From contig NZ_QEKH01000020.1 of the NCBI RefSeq assembly GCF_003096415.1, forward strand, positions 1-64,000: 64,000 nt of DNA. Reading direction: 5' to 3'. The position numbers and the translations under genes were made by a program. The notes below the pieces were generated by a model that worked only from the letters and a program-made list of their open reading frames with translations, ran no database searches and was not told the DNA's origin. This stretch comes from Victivallis vadensis (GTDB lineage: Bacteria > Verrucomicrobiota > Lentisphaeria > Victivallales > Victivallaceae). Shown here piece by piece: positions 41,349 to 50,250 of the stretch (position 1 is its first letter; every line of letters begins with the position of its first letter).

Positions 41349-43898
41349 TCAGCGCGGCCAGCACATGAAGCCGGGGACGCTGTTGTCCCACTCGGTGCCG
41401 CCGGTCTTGATCCGGGCGGTCAGCCCGAAGCGGCCGGAGAAGGTGCATTCGATCTCGCAGCCGTACACGTAGTTGCCGTCGCCGAGGTCCTGTTTCATCG
41501 CCATCGGAACCGCGATGCTGGTCTGGATCTCATTGTGCGCGTTGACCGTGCCGTAATAGGCGTCGACCTCGACCTCCTCCGGTTTCAGCCCGGCCAGATG
41601 GACGCGGGTGGTCACCTGGAAGGTGTCGCCGACATGCACGTCCGAAAGCGGCCGGTCGACCGTCGGCTGCTCGATATGGAGCAGATTGCCGTCGAAGTTC
41701 TTGACATACTCCTCCTTCTGGCGGACCAGACCCTTCGCGTATTCCGCGTTGTCCGCGGTCAGCTTCGCATAGGCTTCGGTCGCCGGAGCGTAGAACATGC
41801 GCTGGTAGTCCTCGACCATCCGGATGCTGGAGAACAGCCCGAGGCCGGTCGTGATCGAAGCCTTCATCCGCTTGATCCAGCGGGTCGGCAGTTCGCCGCC
41901 GCTGCGCTCGTAGAAGCACGGAATGATGTCATTCTCCAACAGGTTGAACAGCTCCTGGCATTCGTAGTTGTCGCGGTCCTCGTCCTCGGTGTAGTAGTCG
42001 TTGCCCTCGATCGCCCAGCCGTTTTCGCCGTTGTAGGCTTCCGCCCACCAGCCGTCGAGGATGCTGCAGTTGATCACTCCGTTCACCGCAGCTTTCATGC
42101 CGGAGGTGCCGCTCGCCTCCTGCGGGCGGCGCGGGGTGTTGAGCCACACGTCGACGCCCTGCACCAGCGAACGGGCCATGCCGATGTCGTAGTTCTCGAG
42201 GAAGAGCAGCCGGTCCTGCACGTTTTCGCGCTGCGCGAACTGGATCAGCTCCTGGATCAGCCGCTTGCCGCCGTCGTCGGCGGGATGGGCCTTGCCGGCG
42301 AAGATGAACTGCACCGGATGATTCTTGTCCTTCAGCAGGGCGATCAGCCGCTGCGGATTGCGCAGCAGCAGCGTGCCGCGCTTGTAGGTCGCGAAGCGGC
42401 GGGCGAAACCGATGGTCAGGATGCCCGGGTCGAGCACGCTCTTGCGCTTGGTGACCACCTCCGGCGCGGCGCCGTCGGTCATGTAACGGAAGTTATTCTG
42501 CATCAGGCGGCGGGCGCGGCGCACCAGCGACTGGCGGCACAGCTCGTGAGCCATCCACAGTTCTTCGTCCGGCAACTCCCGGATGCCTTCTTTCAGCGCG
42601 TCCATTTTCGGGTTCGCGGCCCATTTCGGAGTCAGGTACTGCTCATAGAGGTCCCAGATCCGGTGCGAAACCCACGACGCGATATGCACGCCGTTGGTGA
42701 TATGCCTGATCGGAATTTCCGCGACCGAGCGTTGCGGCCACAGGTGCTTCCACATTTCGCGGGCGACTTCGCCGTGCAGTTTGCTGACGCCGTTGCTGTA
42801 GTTGGCCAGCCGCAGCCCGAAGACCGTCATCGACATCTCGGAAGCGTGGTCGCGGTCGTAGATCGGAATGCCCCAGCGGATCACGCGGTCCACGTCGAGG
42901 CGGGCCTCCGCCGCGAAAGTGTTCAGATAAGGACGCACCAGATTGATGTCGAAGACCTCGTTGCCCGCCGGCACCGGCGTATGGGTGGTGAAAACATTGG
43001 AACGCCATACGATTTCGAGCGCCACATCCGGTTCGTAGCCCGCGTCGTTGACCAGATGCGCGATGCGCGCCAGCGACAGGAAGCCGGCGTGCCCCTCGTT
43101 CATGTGGCAGACCGCCGGTTCGTATCCCATCGCGACCAGCGCCTTGAAGCCGCCGATTCCGAGCAGCAGCTCCTGGTGCAGCCGCATGCGCTTGTCGCCG
43201 CCGTAGAGCCGCCAGGTCACTTCGCGCAGGTCGGGCGGATTCTGGGGCAGCTCGGTGTCGAGCAACACCAGCGGGACGTTGCCGACCCACAGCACCCAGA
43301 CCGCCGCGAAAAGCTCGCGGTCGATCAGGCGGATGCTGATGGTCACCGGCTTGCCGGAGGGATCGCAGCCGCGCACCACAGGCAGATTGTGGATTTCCGA
43401 AACCGGATAGTGTTCGATCTGCCAGCCGTTGCGGTCCAGCACCTGCCGGAAATATCCCTGCCGGTACAGCAACCCCACCGCCACCATCGGCAGCTTGAGG
43501 TCGGAGGCGGCTTTCAGGTGGTCGCCGGCCAGCACGCCGAGGCCGCCGGAAAAGATCCGGATGCTTTCATGGATGCCGAATTCCAGCGAGAAATAGGCCA
43601 CCTTGCGCGCCGCGAGGTCGTCCTTCGCCGGAATCTGGCGCTCAAACTCCGCCTGTACGGCGTGGAGCTGCCGGATGTAAGTCGGATCGTGCGCCAGCTC
43701 CTCCAGGCGGGACTGCGGCACTTCGCGCAGGAAACGCTTGGCGTTGCCGGAAAGTTCGCGCCACAGGTTCGGATTGATGCGCATCAGCACCTCGATCGCC
43801 AGAGGATGCCAGCACCACCAGATGTTGTTGGAGAGTTCTTCGAGAAATTTGAGTTCTTTCGGCACGCGCGGCGCCACATTGTACAGCTGCAGTTCCAT
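41349..43898 (-). CDS. glgP: Glycogen/alpha-glucan phosphorylase (GT35)
   Basis: 849 aa. It releases glucose-1-phosphate from glycogen with phosphate and pyridoxal phosphate. The start was set at ATG 43898 (MELQLYNVAP) with GAAGGATC upstream, since the open frame before it has no site. The N-terminus (NNIWWCWHPLAIEVLMRINP) is the DUF3417 region that marks the short bacterial alpha-glucan phosphorylase subgroup. The PLP motif EASGTSGMKAAVNG holds the cofactor lysine. HITNGVHIASWV and THTPVPAGNEVFD are other conserved sites. It opens the biosynthetic part of the operon, so synthesis and breakdown are co-expressed. Confidence 0.94.
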   Translation of the reverse strand: MELQLYNVAPRVPKELKFLEELSNNIWWCWHPLAIEVLMRINPNLWRELSGNAKRFLREVPQSRLEELAHDPTYIRQLHAVQAEFERQIPAKDDLAARKVAYFSLEFGIHESIRIFSGGLGVLAGDHLKAASDLKLPMVAVGLLYRQGYFRQVLDRNGWQIEHYPVSEIHNLPVVRGCDPSGKPVTISIRLIDRELFAAVWVLWVGNVPLVLLDTELPQNPPDLREVTWRLYGGDKRMRLHQELLLGIGGFKALVAMGYEPAVCHMNEGHAGFLSLARIAHLVNDAGYEPDVALEIVWRSNVFTTHTPVPAGNEVFDINLVRPYLNTFAAEARLDVDRVIRWGIPIYDRDHASEMSMTVFGLRLANYSNGVSKLHGEVAREMWKHLWPQRSVAEIPIRHITNGVHIASWVSHRIWDLYEQYLTPKWAANPKMDALKEGIRELPDEELWMAHELCRQSLVRRARRLMQNNFRYMTDGAAPEVVTKRKSVLDPGILTIGFARRFATYKRGTLLLRNPQRLIALLKDKNHPVQFIFAGKAHPADDGGKRLIQELIQFAQRENVQDRLLFLENYDIGMARSLVQGVDVWLNTPRRPQEASGTSGMKAAVNGVINCSILDGWWAEAYNGENGWAIEGNDYYTEDEDRDNYECQELFNLLENDIIPCFYERSGGELPTRWIKRMKASITTGLGLFSSIRMVEDYQRMFYAPATEAYAKLTADNAEYAKGLVRQKEEYVKNFDGNLLHIEQPTVDRPLSDVHVGDTFQVTTRVHLAGLKPEEVEVDAYYGTVNAHNEIQTSIAVPMAMKQDLGDGNYVYGCEIECTFSGRFGLTARIKTGGTEWDNSVPGFMCWPR

Positions 43899-44082
43899 AG
43901 TTGTTCTGATCCTTCGCCGGAGCGAAAACACAGCGGACAACGCCGGAAAGAAACCGCAGAATACGCCGATGGCGCAGCCGACGTTTCCCAACCGGGCGTC
44001 CGGAGATTTTCAAACACCGTATGTTTCCCGGGGAATCCGGTCTTTTGCGGGACGGCGGAATTGCCGCCCCGTCAAAACATGG

Positions 44083-44385
44083 TTATTTACTCTCGACCAC
44101 CAGCACGCTGTTCAGCGTACCGAGATCGTTCGGAGCGAAATTGGGATTGTTCGAATCAAGCTTCCACTCGCCGTCCACCACGAACTTGTATTCGTAGGTG
44201 CCCGGCTCAAGCATCATCCGGCAGGAGTAGACGCCATTGCCCTCCTTGTCGAGCAGCGGACGGTCGGGCGTCCAGTCATTGAAGGTGCCGGCGACGGCGA
44301 CCTGTTTGCCGGGAGCGTCCTCCACGGTGAAGGTAATGCTGCGGCGCGGGGTGCGGGTAACTTTGGCCATGCTCTTTTTCAACAT
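44083..44385 (-). CDS. Stand-alone CBM48 glycogen-binding protein
   Basis: 100 aa, almost entirely one CBM48/AMPK-type glycogen-binding domain: ITFTVEDAPGKQVAVAGTFNDWTP (in parts), then GVYSCRMMLEPGTYEYKFVVDG and NSVLVVESK. The Trp of FNDW and the Lys/Trp of YKFVVDGEW are the usual sugar-contact positions. There is no catalytic part. ATG 44385 has GGAGGAA upstream. As first gene of the glycogen operon it may tether or regulate the enzymes on the glycogen particle. The N-terminal MLKKSMAKVTRTPRR is a basic tail rather than a signal peptide. Confidence 0.88.
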   Translation of the reverse strand: MLKKSMAKVTRTPRRSITFTVEDAPGKQVAVAGTFNDWTPDRPLLDKEGNGVYSCRMMLEPGTYEYKFVVDGEWKLDSNNPNFAPNDLGTLNSVLVVESK

Positions 44386-44864
44386 AATTTTCCTCCAGAT
44401 TCCTTAATTCAGGTTCCTTTTTTTGATCGCGCGGCCCCTCTTCCCGGGCCGTTTGTCCCAACTGCCGGAATCCTTCCGGCATTATCCCAATCCGGCTGCC
44501 GTGTCTTTATCACGAAATCCGTATTGCGCACAGCAGTCAAATTGCTGAAAATCAAGACAGAGCGATGAATAGAAACGCCTCATTCCCGCGATGCGATTCC
44601 AATCCTGTACGCTTGTCTCCTCATTCCCCTTTCAATACAATATATAATATAATCCGTAAATTTCAACTTGTCAAATTTACTGCCGTCATTAAACTGTTAG
44701 CTTTCAATGAAAAAGTTACTGTGCGTCTCACGTCGGCCCGGCTTGGGCCGCGGCCGGATTGACAAAGTCACATTGTCGAGCGCAATTCATTATGGATAAA
44801 TCAGTTAATTCGTATGGGCGACACCATGTCCGATATCGGGAATGGGCAGGAGAAAATCATGGGA
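44386..44864 (-). other. Glycogen operon leader and upstream region, no gene
   Basis: A 480-bp stretch without a supportable gene. About 44386-44640 would be a 255-nt 5' leader of the CBM48-glgP-glgA-glgB transcript. It contains a TGCCGGA/TCCGGCA stem-loop near 44463-44481 and other GC-rich pairing near 44430-44460, followed by an AT-rich start region. The length leaves room for a regulatory structure, but I recognise no known riboswitch. 44675-44864 shows nothing identifiable. Confidence 0.5.
44646..44674 (-). promoter_or_regulatory. Promoter of the glycogen operon
   Basis: Minus strand consensus TTGACA (44669-44674), a 17-bp spacer and TATATT (44646-44651), in the most AT-rich stretch of the area. 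It has one of the best -35 boxes in the window and sits about 260 nt before the first start codon. Confidence 0.7.
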
Positions 44865-45540
44865 CCGCACTCCAAATCGCGCGTGAGTTTTATATTCGGC
44901 TTTGCATTGCATCAAGAACAGGCCAGCTGCCCGGAGGGTAACAATTTTTGAGCACAATAACAGGCCAGCTGCCCGGAGGGTAGTGAGCACCGGGCCTCCG
45001 GCCTGCGGATGGCTCCGAGGGACGTCGCGCACGTCCCCCGGACCCCCTCGCCGGCGGCGGAGGCCAATTCGGTTGCGGAGCACTTCCGCTCGCGGGCGCG
45101 GCTTCGCCGCTTACTTGTCCGCCTGCGGCGGCCAACCCCTTCAACGCCCGCGTTGCGGGCTACGCCAGGGGGGGCTTCGCTCACTACGTTCGGCTTCGTC
45201 GCTATCGTTCCTCGTTACTTGCTAAAGGCAAGTAATTCCCTCACATTCGTTCGCGGCGCTGACCGCGCTTATTGTGCGCCGCGTAAGCGGTTATGGAGAC
45301 CAACCAATGTTCGCATGTGCCAAGCGCCGCGCGCCCCCCGTAGGGGCATTGGCGTGCGCACCCGGCAGCGGCACCTTGCCGCCGCGGCGCTTGCCGCGCT
45401 TATTGTGCGCCGTGTAAAAGGCGGCACGGCCTTATTATATACTGCCTGAAAGGCAATGTGGCCTTACTCATAGTCTTGGCGGCCGACCGATGCTTTGCAT
45501 GTGCCCGCCGCCCCGGCAGCAGTGCCCTGCCGCTGTCGGG
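44865..45540 (-). repeat. Mosaic hairpin-rich repeat, copy B (inverted relative to copy A)
   Basis: 44865-45309 matches the reverse complement of 4882-5324 from end to end. The stem-loop at 45217-45233 corresponds to the one at 4958-4974. The stem at 45014-45042 (TCCGAGGGACGT with ACGTCCCCCGGA) corresponds to 5148-5175 but has a different sequence. A hairpin at 45147-45159 (CCCGC/GCGGG) is present only here. 45310-45540 holds the flanking modules in a different order plus a second partial copy of the GCGCACAATAAGCGCGG segment. Open frames across it have no ribosome binding sites and are not called as genes. Confidence 0.8.
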
Positions 45541-45544
45541 CGGC

Positions 45545-45573
45545 TTGATTTTGGCGTGAATCCGATGTAAATT
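45545..45573 (+). promoter_or_regulatory. Promoter of the two-component system
   Basis: TTGATT (45545-45550), a 17-bp spacer and TAAATT (45568-45573), directly after repeat copy B. It leaves a leader of about 25 nt with GGAGGG at 45589-45594. Confidence 0.55.
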
Positions 45574-45602
45574 ATGCGGAACAGCTACGGAGGGAAAGAG
45601 CG

Positions 45603-46295
45603 GTGCGTATGAATCCACAGATACTGATGATCGAGGACGATGCCTCCATCCGCGACATGACGAAAATGAACCTGAATATGAACGGGTTCCAGCAGGTGTA
45701 CTGCGCTTCGGACGGCGAAGAGGGGCTGGCGATGGCCGCGCAGCTGGTGCCGGACCTGATTCTGCTTGACGTGATGCTGCCGGGGATCGATGGCCTGACG
45801 GTCTGCCGGAATCTGAAGAACAATCCGGCTCTGGCGGATATTCCGGTGATCATGCTGACGGCGAAAGGCGAAGAGAACGATGTGGTGCTCGGGCTGGAAA
45901 TCGGCGCCGACGACTACATCACCAAGCCGTACAGCAGCAAGGTGCTGGCGGCGCGGATCGCGGTCCAGCTGCGGAAAAAGCGCAACGGGACGAAGGGAGG
46001 CCGGACGATTGTGCTCGGGGCTCTTTCCATCGACCTGGTCACGCACAGCGTGTCGCTGGACGGCAGGCCGCTGACGCTGACGGCGGATGAGTTCAAGACG
46101 CTGGCGCTGCTGGCGGCCAATCCGGGACGGGTGTTCACCCGGAACCAGATCATCCGGGAGGTCAAGGGGGACAATTACCCGGTGACCGCGCGCGCGATTG
46201 ACATGCACATGGTCAATCTGCGCCGGAAACTCGGAGAGTGGGCGGATCACATCGAAACGGTGCGGGGCGTCGGTTACCGGGCGGCCGGAGAATGA
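45603..46295 (+). CDS. OmpR/PhoB-family response regulator
   Basis: 230 aa. GTG 45603 is preferred because GGAGGG lies 8 nt upstream; ATG 45609 would be 14 nt away. The receiver domain has the phospho-acceptor D56 (LILLDVMLPG), the acidic pair EDD at 11-13 and K108 (DDYITKPYSS). A C-terminal winged helix (about 135-230, LTLTADEFKTLALLAANPGRVFTR in parts, ending VRGVGYRA) binds DNA. It overlaps the kinase start (ATGA). Because the kinase resembles PhoR, phosphate starvation is a possible signal, but no phosphate genes are adjacent. Confidence 0.93.
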   Translation: MRMNPQILMIEDDASIRDMTKMNLNMNGFQQVYCASDGEEGLAMAAQLVPDLILLDVMLPGIDGLTVCRNLKNNPALADIPVIMLTAKGEENDVVLGLEIGADDYITKPYSSKVLAARIAVQLRKKRNGTKGGRTIVLGALSIDLVTHSVSLDGRPLTLTADEFKTLALLAANPGRVFTRNQIIREVKGDNYPVTARAIDMHMVNLRRKLGEWADHIETVRGVGYRAAGE

Positions 46296-48076
46296 AGCTG
46301 ATGGCGCGCAAGGATACGGTGCTGCTGTTCGTTCCCGCCATCATCGGGGTGATCATCATTTTTTCGATTTTCCTGCTGGACATCCAGCTTGCGAATTTCA
46401 AGAAAGCCTACTTTCAGGAGATCGCGGAGGAGACGCGGCACAACAACGCCTTTCTGGTGCGCGCGTTCCGGGAGCTGCTGGAGACGAAGCAGCTCGACAA
46501 GATGCGCCGGATGCTCAGCGGCAACCACGGCCCGAATCCGATGATCGTGAAGATCATCGCCCGCGGCAAGGGGGCGATCATGGAGAGCGAGGGAGTGCCG
46601 GGTTACCTTTCCGAGCACATCCGCGAACCGGAAATCAAGAACATCTTCAAGGGAAACCGCGACGAGGACGTGGTGGTCAAATTCGACCGCACGCTGAATT
46701 CCTTCATGGTCTACCATTCGGTCCGGTTCCGGATCGGGGAGCAGGACTATGTGCTGGTGATGGCCTCGAAATGCAACAGCATGACGCTGCTGATGCGGCA
46801 GACGCGGCGGGGAATCCTGATCCTGACCGCATTGGGAGTGCTGTCGACGCTGGCGCTGGTGACCTATTTCTGCTACTGGATCCGTTCGCCCCTGAACCGT
46901 CTGTTCGCAAGCATGTCGAAAATCGCGGCGGGTGAACTGGAATATCCCGTGTATGTCCCCCGGAGCGGCCTGATCCGGGAGATCGCGCTCTGTTTGCAGA
47001 CCTTGACCGAACAGTTGAAAAAGCAGATCGTGTCGCTGCGGGACGACGCCAACGAACGCAAGGCGATCCTGAACTCCCTGACCGAAGCGGTGCTGCTGGT
47101 CGATGCCGCGGGAAAGATCGGACAGTGGAACCGGACCGCGTGCGAACTGTTCTTTCCCGGAACGAACCCGGAATGCGCCGCCCTTCCCGACTGTCCGGAG
47201 GAGTTGCGCGAGTGCATCCGTAAAACCGGCGAACACGGCGCATATTCCGGGGAACTGATCCTCCGGCGCGGCGACCGGGAGTACCAACTGCTGGTCAACG
47301 CGGTTTCGTTTGTGCGGGATGAACAGCGTTTTTTCCTGATTTCGGCGACCGACCTCTCCGAGATCCGCAAGCTGGAGGCGTACCGCCGCGAGTTCATCGC
47401 GGCGATCTCCCACGAAATGAAAACGCCGCTGACCGGAATCGTCGGCGCGGTCGATGCGATCAACAGCGGGGCGCTCGACCACGAAGAGTACAAAGTGCGT
47501 TGCATTGACACCCTGACGAAGCAGTCGGAGCGGCTGCATACGCTGCTTGTGAACTTTCTGACCCTGACTTCGCTGGAAAACACGCGCGGCAGGGCCGAAG
47601 ATGATTTCCTGCCGGTCCGGCCGCTCGCAGTGGTGCGCAGCGCGATTGAAGTCTGCCGCCCGGTGGCGGAGGCGGCGGGGATTACGGTCGAAGCGGGGCC
47701 GTGCGTCTCCGCGGAGTTTCCGGGGGATGCGCTGCTGCTCCAGCAGGCGTTGAACAACCTGATCGCCAATGCGGTGCTGCACAGCGGCACGGAGCGGATC
47801 GAGGTTTCCGCCTCCGCCACGGAGGATGGCAGGATCGATTTCTGCGTGCGGGATTACGGCTGCGGCATTCCGGCGGAACATCAGGATCGGATCTTCAAGC
47901 GTTTCTACCGCGTTCCCTCCGGCAGCAGGAAGCAGCCGGGAAGCGGAATCGGGCTGGCAATCGTGAAACATGTCGCGCTGTACCATCATGGTACGGTTTT
48001 CGTGCGCTCCGTACCGGGACAGGGTGCCGAGTTCCATATCGTGCTTCCGGCCGGAAATCCCGGTTTGCCGGGCTGA
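46292..48076 (+). CDS. Sensor histidine kinase (PhoR-like)
   Basis: 594 aa. ATG 46292 overlaps the regulator stop. There are two membrane helices (VLLFVPAIIGVIIIFSIFLL, about 10-29; GILILTALGVLSTLALVTYF, about 174-193) enclosing a periplasmic sensor of about 140 residues, then a HAMP segment and a PAS-like domain (about 255-350). HisKA has H374 (AAISHEMKTPLTG), and the HATPase domain carries the N box (NNLIANAVLHSG), DYGCGIP and GIGLAIVKH. It is a complete, normal kinase. The periplasmic sensor has no recognised family, so the stimulus is unknown. Confidence 0.92.
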   Translation: MKLMARKDTVLLFVPAIIGVIIIFSIFLLDIQLANFKKAYFQEIAEETRHNNAFLVRAFRELLETKQLDKMRRMLSGNHGPNPMIVKIIARGKGAIMESEGVPGYLSEHIREPEIKNIFKGNRDEDVVVKFDRTLNSFMVYHSVRFRIGEQDYVLVMASKCNSMTLLMRQTRRGILILTALGVLSTLALVTYFCYWIRSPLNRLFASMSKIAAGELEYPVYVPRSGLIREIALCLQTLTEQLKKQIVSLRDDANERKAILNSLTEAVLLVDAAGKIGQWNRTACELFFPGTNPECAALPDCPEELRECIRKTGEHGAYSGELILRRGDREYQLLVNAVSFVRDEQRFFLISATDLSEIRKLEAYRREFIAAISHEMKTPLTGIVGAVDAINSGALDHEEYKVRCIDTLTKQSERLHTLLVNFLTLTSLENTRGRAEDDFLPVRPLAVVRSAIEVCRPVAEAAGITVEAGPCVSAEFPGDALLLQQALNNLIANAVLHSGTERIEVSASATEDGRIDFCVRDYGCGIPAEHQDRIFKRFYRVPSGSRKQPGSGIGLAIVKHVALYHHGTVFVRSVPGQGAEFHIVLPAGNPGLPG

Positions 48077-48206
48077 AATCATGTAGCGGGCAGGTTTCCC
48101 GGAATGGGATTCCATGTCGGAACCATGAAAATCAGGCTGCCGGCACGCTGGAACCCTAGCGCTTTTCCCGCAAACCTGCTGTTTTCTTTTCGCCTCCCGA
48201 TATTTT

Positions 48207-48223
48207 TTGATAATTATTATCAA
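48207..48223 (+). promoter_or_regulatory. PerR/Fur-like operator upstream of rubrerythrin
   Basis: A perfect 17-bp palindrome TTGATAATTATTATCAA. Its central 15 bases match the known PerR box TTATAATTATTATAA at 13 positions. It ends 7 bp before the -35 box of the rubrerythrin promoter. Binding of a Fur-family repressor here would link expression to peroxide or iron. Confidence 0.7.
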
Positions 48224-48230
48224 TTTTAAC

Positions 48231-48258
48231 TTGACATTCTCCTTCCTGAGGTTATTTT
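48231..48258 (+). promoter_or_regulatory. Promoter of rubrerythrin
   Basis: Consensus -35 TTGACA (48231-48236), a 16-bp spacer and TATTTT (48253-48258), giving a leader of about 60 nt. Confidence 0.6.
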
Positions 48259-48322
48259 AAACGATGTCAACCCGAGATGCCGTATCAAACGGTAAACAAC
48301 CAAAATCACAGGAGAATTGAAA

Positions 48323-48859
48323 ATGGCAGACCTCAAGAACAGCAAGACTGCAGCCAACCTCGCTTATGCGTTCGCCGGAGAATCTCAGGCCCGCAACAAA
48401 TACACCTACTTTGCCTCCGTCGCCCGCAAGGAAGGGTATGAGCAGATCGCCGCGATCTTCGAGCAGACCGCGAACAACGAGAAGGAGCACGCGAAACTGT
48501 GGTTCAAGGAACTCGGCCTGCTCGGCGACACCGCCGCCAACCTCGTCGCGGCGGCCGCCGGCGAACATGAGGAGTGGACCGATATGTACAAGCGTTTCTC
48601 GGAAGAAGCTGCCGCCGAAGGTTTCGAGGCCCTCTCCCGCAACTTCGCCCGCGTCGCCGAGATCGAAAAGCGCCACGAAGAGCGCTACAAGAAGCTGCTC
48701 GCGAACATCCAGAGCGGCGAAGTCTTCGTCCGCAAGGATGAAAAGCGCTGGGAATGCCGCAACTGCGGTCACATCTTCGTCGGCGAAAAAGCTCCGGAAA
48801 TCTGCCCGGTCTGCAAGCATCCGAAGGCCTACTTCGAAATCACCGCTGAAAACTTCTGA
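48323..48859 (+). CDS. rbr: Rubrerythrin
   Basis: 178 aa. ATG 48323 has AGGAG 10 nt upstream. It has a ferritin-like di-iron domain (ExxH-type ligands in [15 protein letters not shown] and [14 protein letters not shown], with a second pair in the later helices) and a C-terminal rubredoxin domain with CRNC and CPVC. It reduces hydrogen peroxide to water using electrons from a rubredoxin or NADH system and is a hallmark of anaerobes facing oxygen stress. The PerR/Fur-like box upstream fits this role. It is a single-gene unit ending in a strong terminator. Confidence 0.95.
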   Translation: MADLKNSKTAANLAYAFAGESQARNKYTYFASVARKEGYEQIAAIFEQTANNEKEHAKLWFKELGLLGDTAANLVAAAAGEHEEWTDMYKRFSEEAAAEGFEALSRNFARVAEIEKRHEERYKKLLANIQSGEVFVRKDEKRWECRNCGHIFVGEKAPEICPVCKHPKAYFEITAENF

Positions 48860-48883
48860 GTTTCAGCAAACACGCGCTCGCAA

Positions 48884-48913
48884 ACTCCTGTCCGAACCGG
48901 GCAGGAGTTTTTT
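48884..48913 (+). terminator. Intrinsic terminator of rubrerythrin
   Basis: ACTCCTGTCC (48884-48893) pairs with GGGCAGGAGT ending at 48908, with one wobble and a short loop, followed by TTTTTT on the plus strand. It lies 25 nt after the stop. Confidence 0.85.
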
Positions 48914-48922
48914 ATTGGAGAA

Positions 48923-50227
48923 TTATTCCGGGCGGGCGGTGAGCCCGAGGACGGCGGCCAGTTTGCGGTGCAGCTCTTCGGCGTTGTACTCTCCGGCGAA
49001 GGCTTCGGAACCGGTCCCGATCGCCAGCACCGGCGTCAGGGAGATCGTCGCAGCGCGGGTCAGCCACTCCACACCGGCGTGGCGGTCGCGCAGGTTCAGC
49101 ACCCGGTCCAGCCACGAACGGAAATCGCGCGGGGCCGGTTTGGCCAGGATCACATCGTAGGCCCGCTCCAGCTCGCGCAGCTCCTCCGCGCCGGGAGCGA
49201 AAAGGTCGCCGGCTCCGGCCAGTTCCAACGCCTGCCGGAAAGTCATCGCGGAAGTGTTCAGCTTCGCCAGCATCGACGCCCGGGTCGTTCCGACCGGAAA
49301 GTCCGTGCCGATCTCCCGGCCGAGCTGGAGATCACCGACATCGTAGAGCGAAACGGCCACCACCAGCGTATCCTCCGGGTGCTCCTTATAGAAAGCGACC
49401 GCCTCTCCCAGCACCCGGTCGAACATCCACAGCTCCCGGATCAGCGCGGCGGTATCGTTCGTCGCCGCCGCCAGCCGGATTTTCGAACAATCCACGACCA
49501 GAAACATTCCCCGCGCATCCTGCGGCCAGGACAAAGCCCGCGCCATGTAGTCCAGCAGGCCGGATTCATTGGAGTCCTTCGGCCGGTCCGCGGCAAACAG
49601 ACGGCTCTCCAGCAGAGAATGGGTTGCAAACAGCCGACGGTCCGGCGCGGCCTCCCGCACCTGCTTTCGGTTCTTGGCCAACGCGTAGCCGAGCTTCGCC
49701 ATCGGCGCGTCCAACGGGTCCAGCGCCGGAGCCTGCGGCCGGTTCAGCGTACCGGCCAGCAGGTCGAAGTCGCAAAGCGGCAGCCAGTCGGCCAGTTTGT
49801 CCGGCTCCGGCAATTGGGATTCGTGGGCGAAAAACACGCCGCCGGTCCAGTCGTTCAGGGCGCCGTCGGTCACGAAACCGGTCCGGCGTCCCTGCAGCTT
49901 CGCCTGCGTCAGCAAAGAATCAAGCACTTCGTCCGAAACGGTCATGCCGAGCATCCGGTCCTGTCCGGTTCCGGTGGCCAGCGCATTCTTCGCGGCAAGG
50001 ACCGGACGTTCAAAATCGCCGGGCAGCGGAAGCAGCGTGCCGGAAACCGGCATCGCCGCCGAATTGGACATGCCGGCATTCCGGAATCCCGCCTGGCGCG
50101 CCAGCTCCAGCTGCGCCTGATTCACCCCGTCGGTCAGGATCAGGATCACATTGCGCACGGAAGCATGGAGCGCCCCCGCCGGCAACAGCAGAAAAACCAG
50201 TACGAGTCCCGCGATGATCCGCCGCAT
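48923..50227 (-). CDS. Alkaline phosphatase-like secreted protein, probably inactive
   Basis: 434 aa with a signal peptide (IIAGLVLVFLLLPAGALHA). The start of the mature part, NVILILTDGVNQAQL, matches the alkaline phosphatase core, where NVILxIGDG supplies a metal Asp (D33 here). The remaining active site is lost. The nucleophile motif DSAAxxTA is replaced by VLAAKNALATGTGQD without Ser. EGGRIDxxxH becomes FLVVDCSKIRLAAATND. The metal DHxTG site becomes VAVSLYDVGDLQLG. Overall length and order of strands are kept, so the fold probably remains. It could be a binding protein. It ends beside the rubrerythrin terminator and overlaps no other gene. Confidence 0.75.
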   Translation of the reverse strand: MRRIIAGLVLVFLLLPAGALHASVRNVILILTDGVNQAQLELARQAGFRNAGMSNSAAMPVSGTLLPLPGDFERPVLAAKNALATGTGQDRMLGMTVSDEVLDSLLTQAKLQGRRTGFVTDGALNDWTGGVFFAHESQLPEPDKLADWLPLCDFDLLAGTLNRPQAPALDPLDAPMAKLGYALAKNRKQVREAAPDRRLFATHSLLESRLFAADRPKDSNESGLLDYMARALSWPQDARGMFLVVDCSKIRLAAATNDTAALIRELWMFDRVLGEAVAFYKEHPEDTLVVAVSLYDVGDLQLGREIGTDFPVGTTRASMLAKLNTSAMTFRQALELAGAGDLFAPGAEELRELERAYDVILAKPAPRDFRSWLDRVLNLRDRHAGVEWLTRAATISLTPVLAIGTGSEAFAGEYNAEELHRKLAAVLGLTARPE

Positions 50228-50250
50228 GTTCCCGTTCTCCCGGCAGTGAA

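Noticed and set aside
39735-44282. Very long open frame on the plus strand across the glycogen genes
   Set aside because: It is antisense to four well-supported genes, has no ribosome binding site or recognisable domain, and is Arg/His/Gln/Pro-rich as expected for a GC-rich shadow frame.
48077-48200. Small gene between the histidine kinase and rubrerythrin
   Set aside because: No frame with a ribosome binding site or plausible composition; only the rubrerythrin control region is supported.
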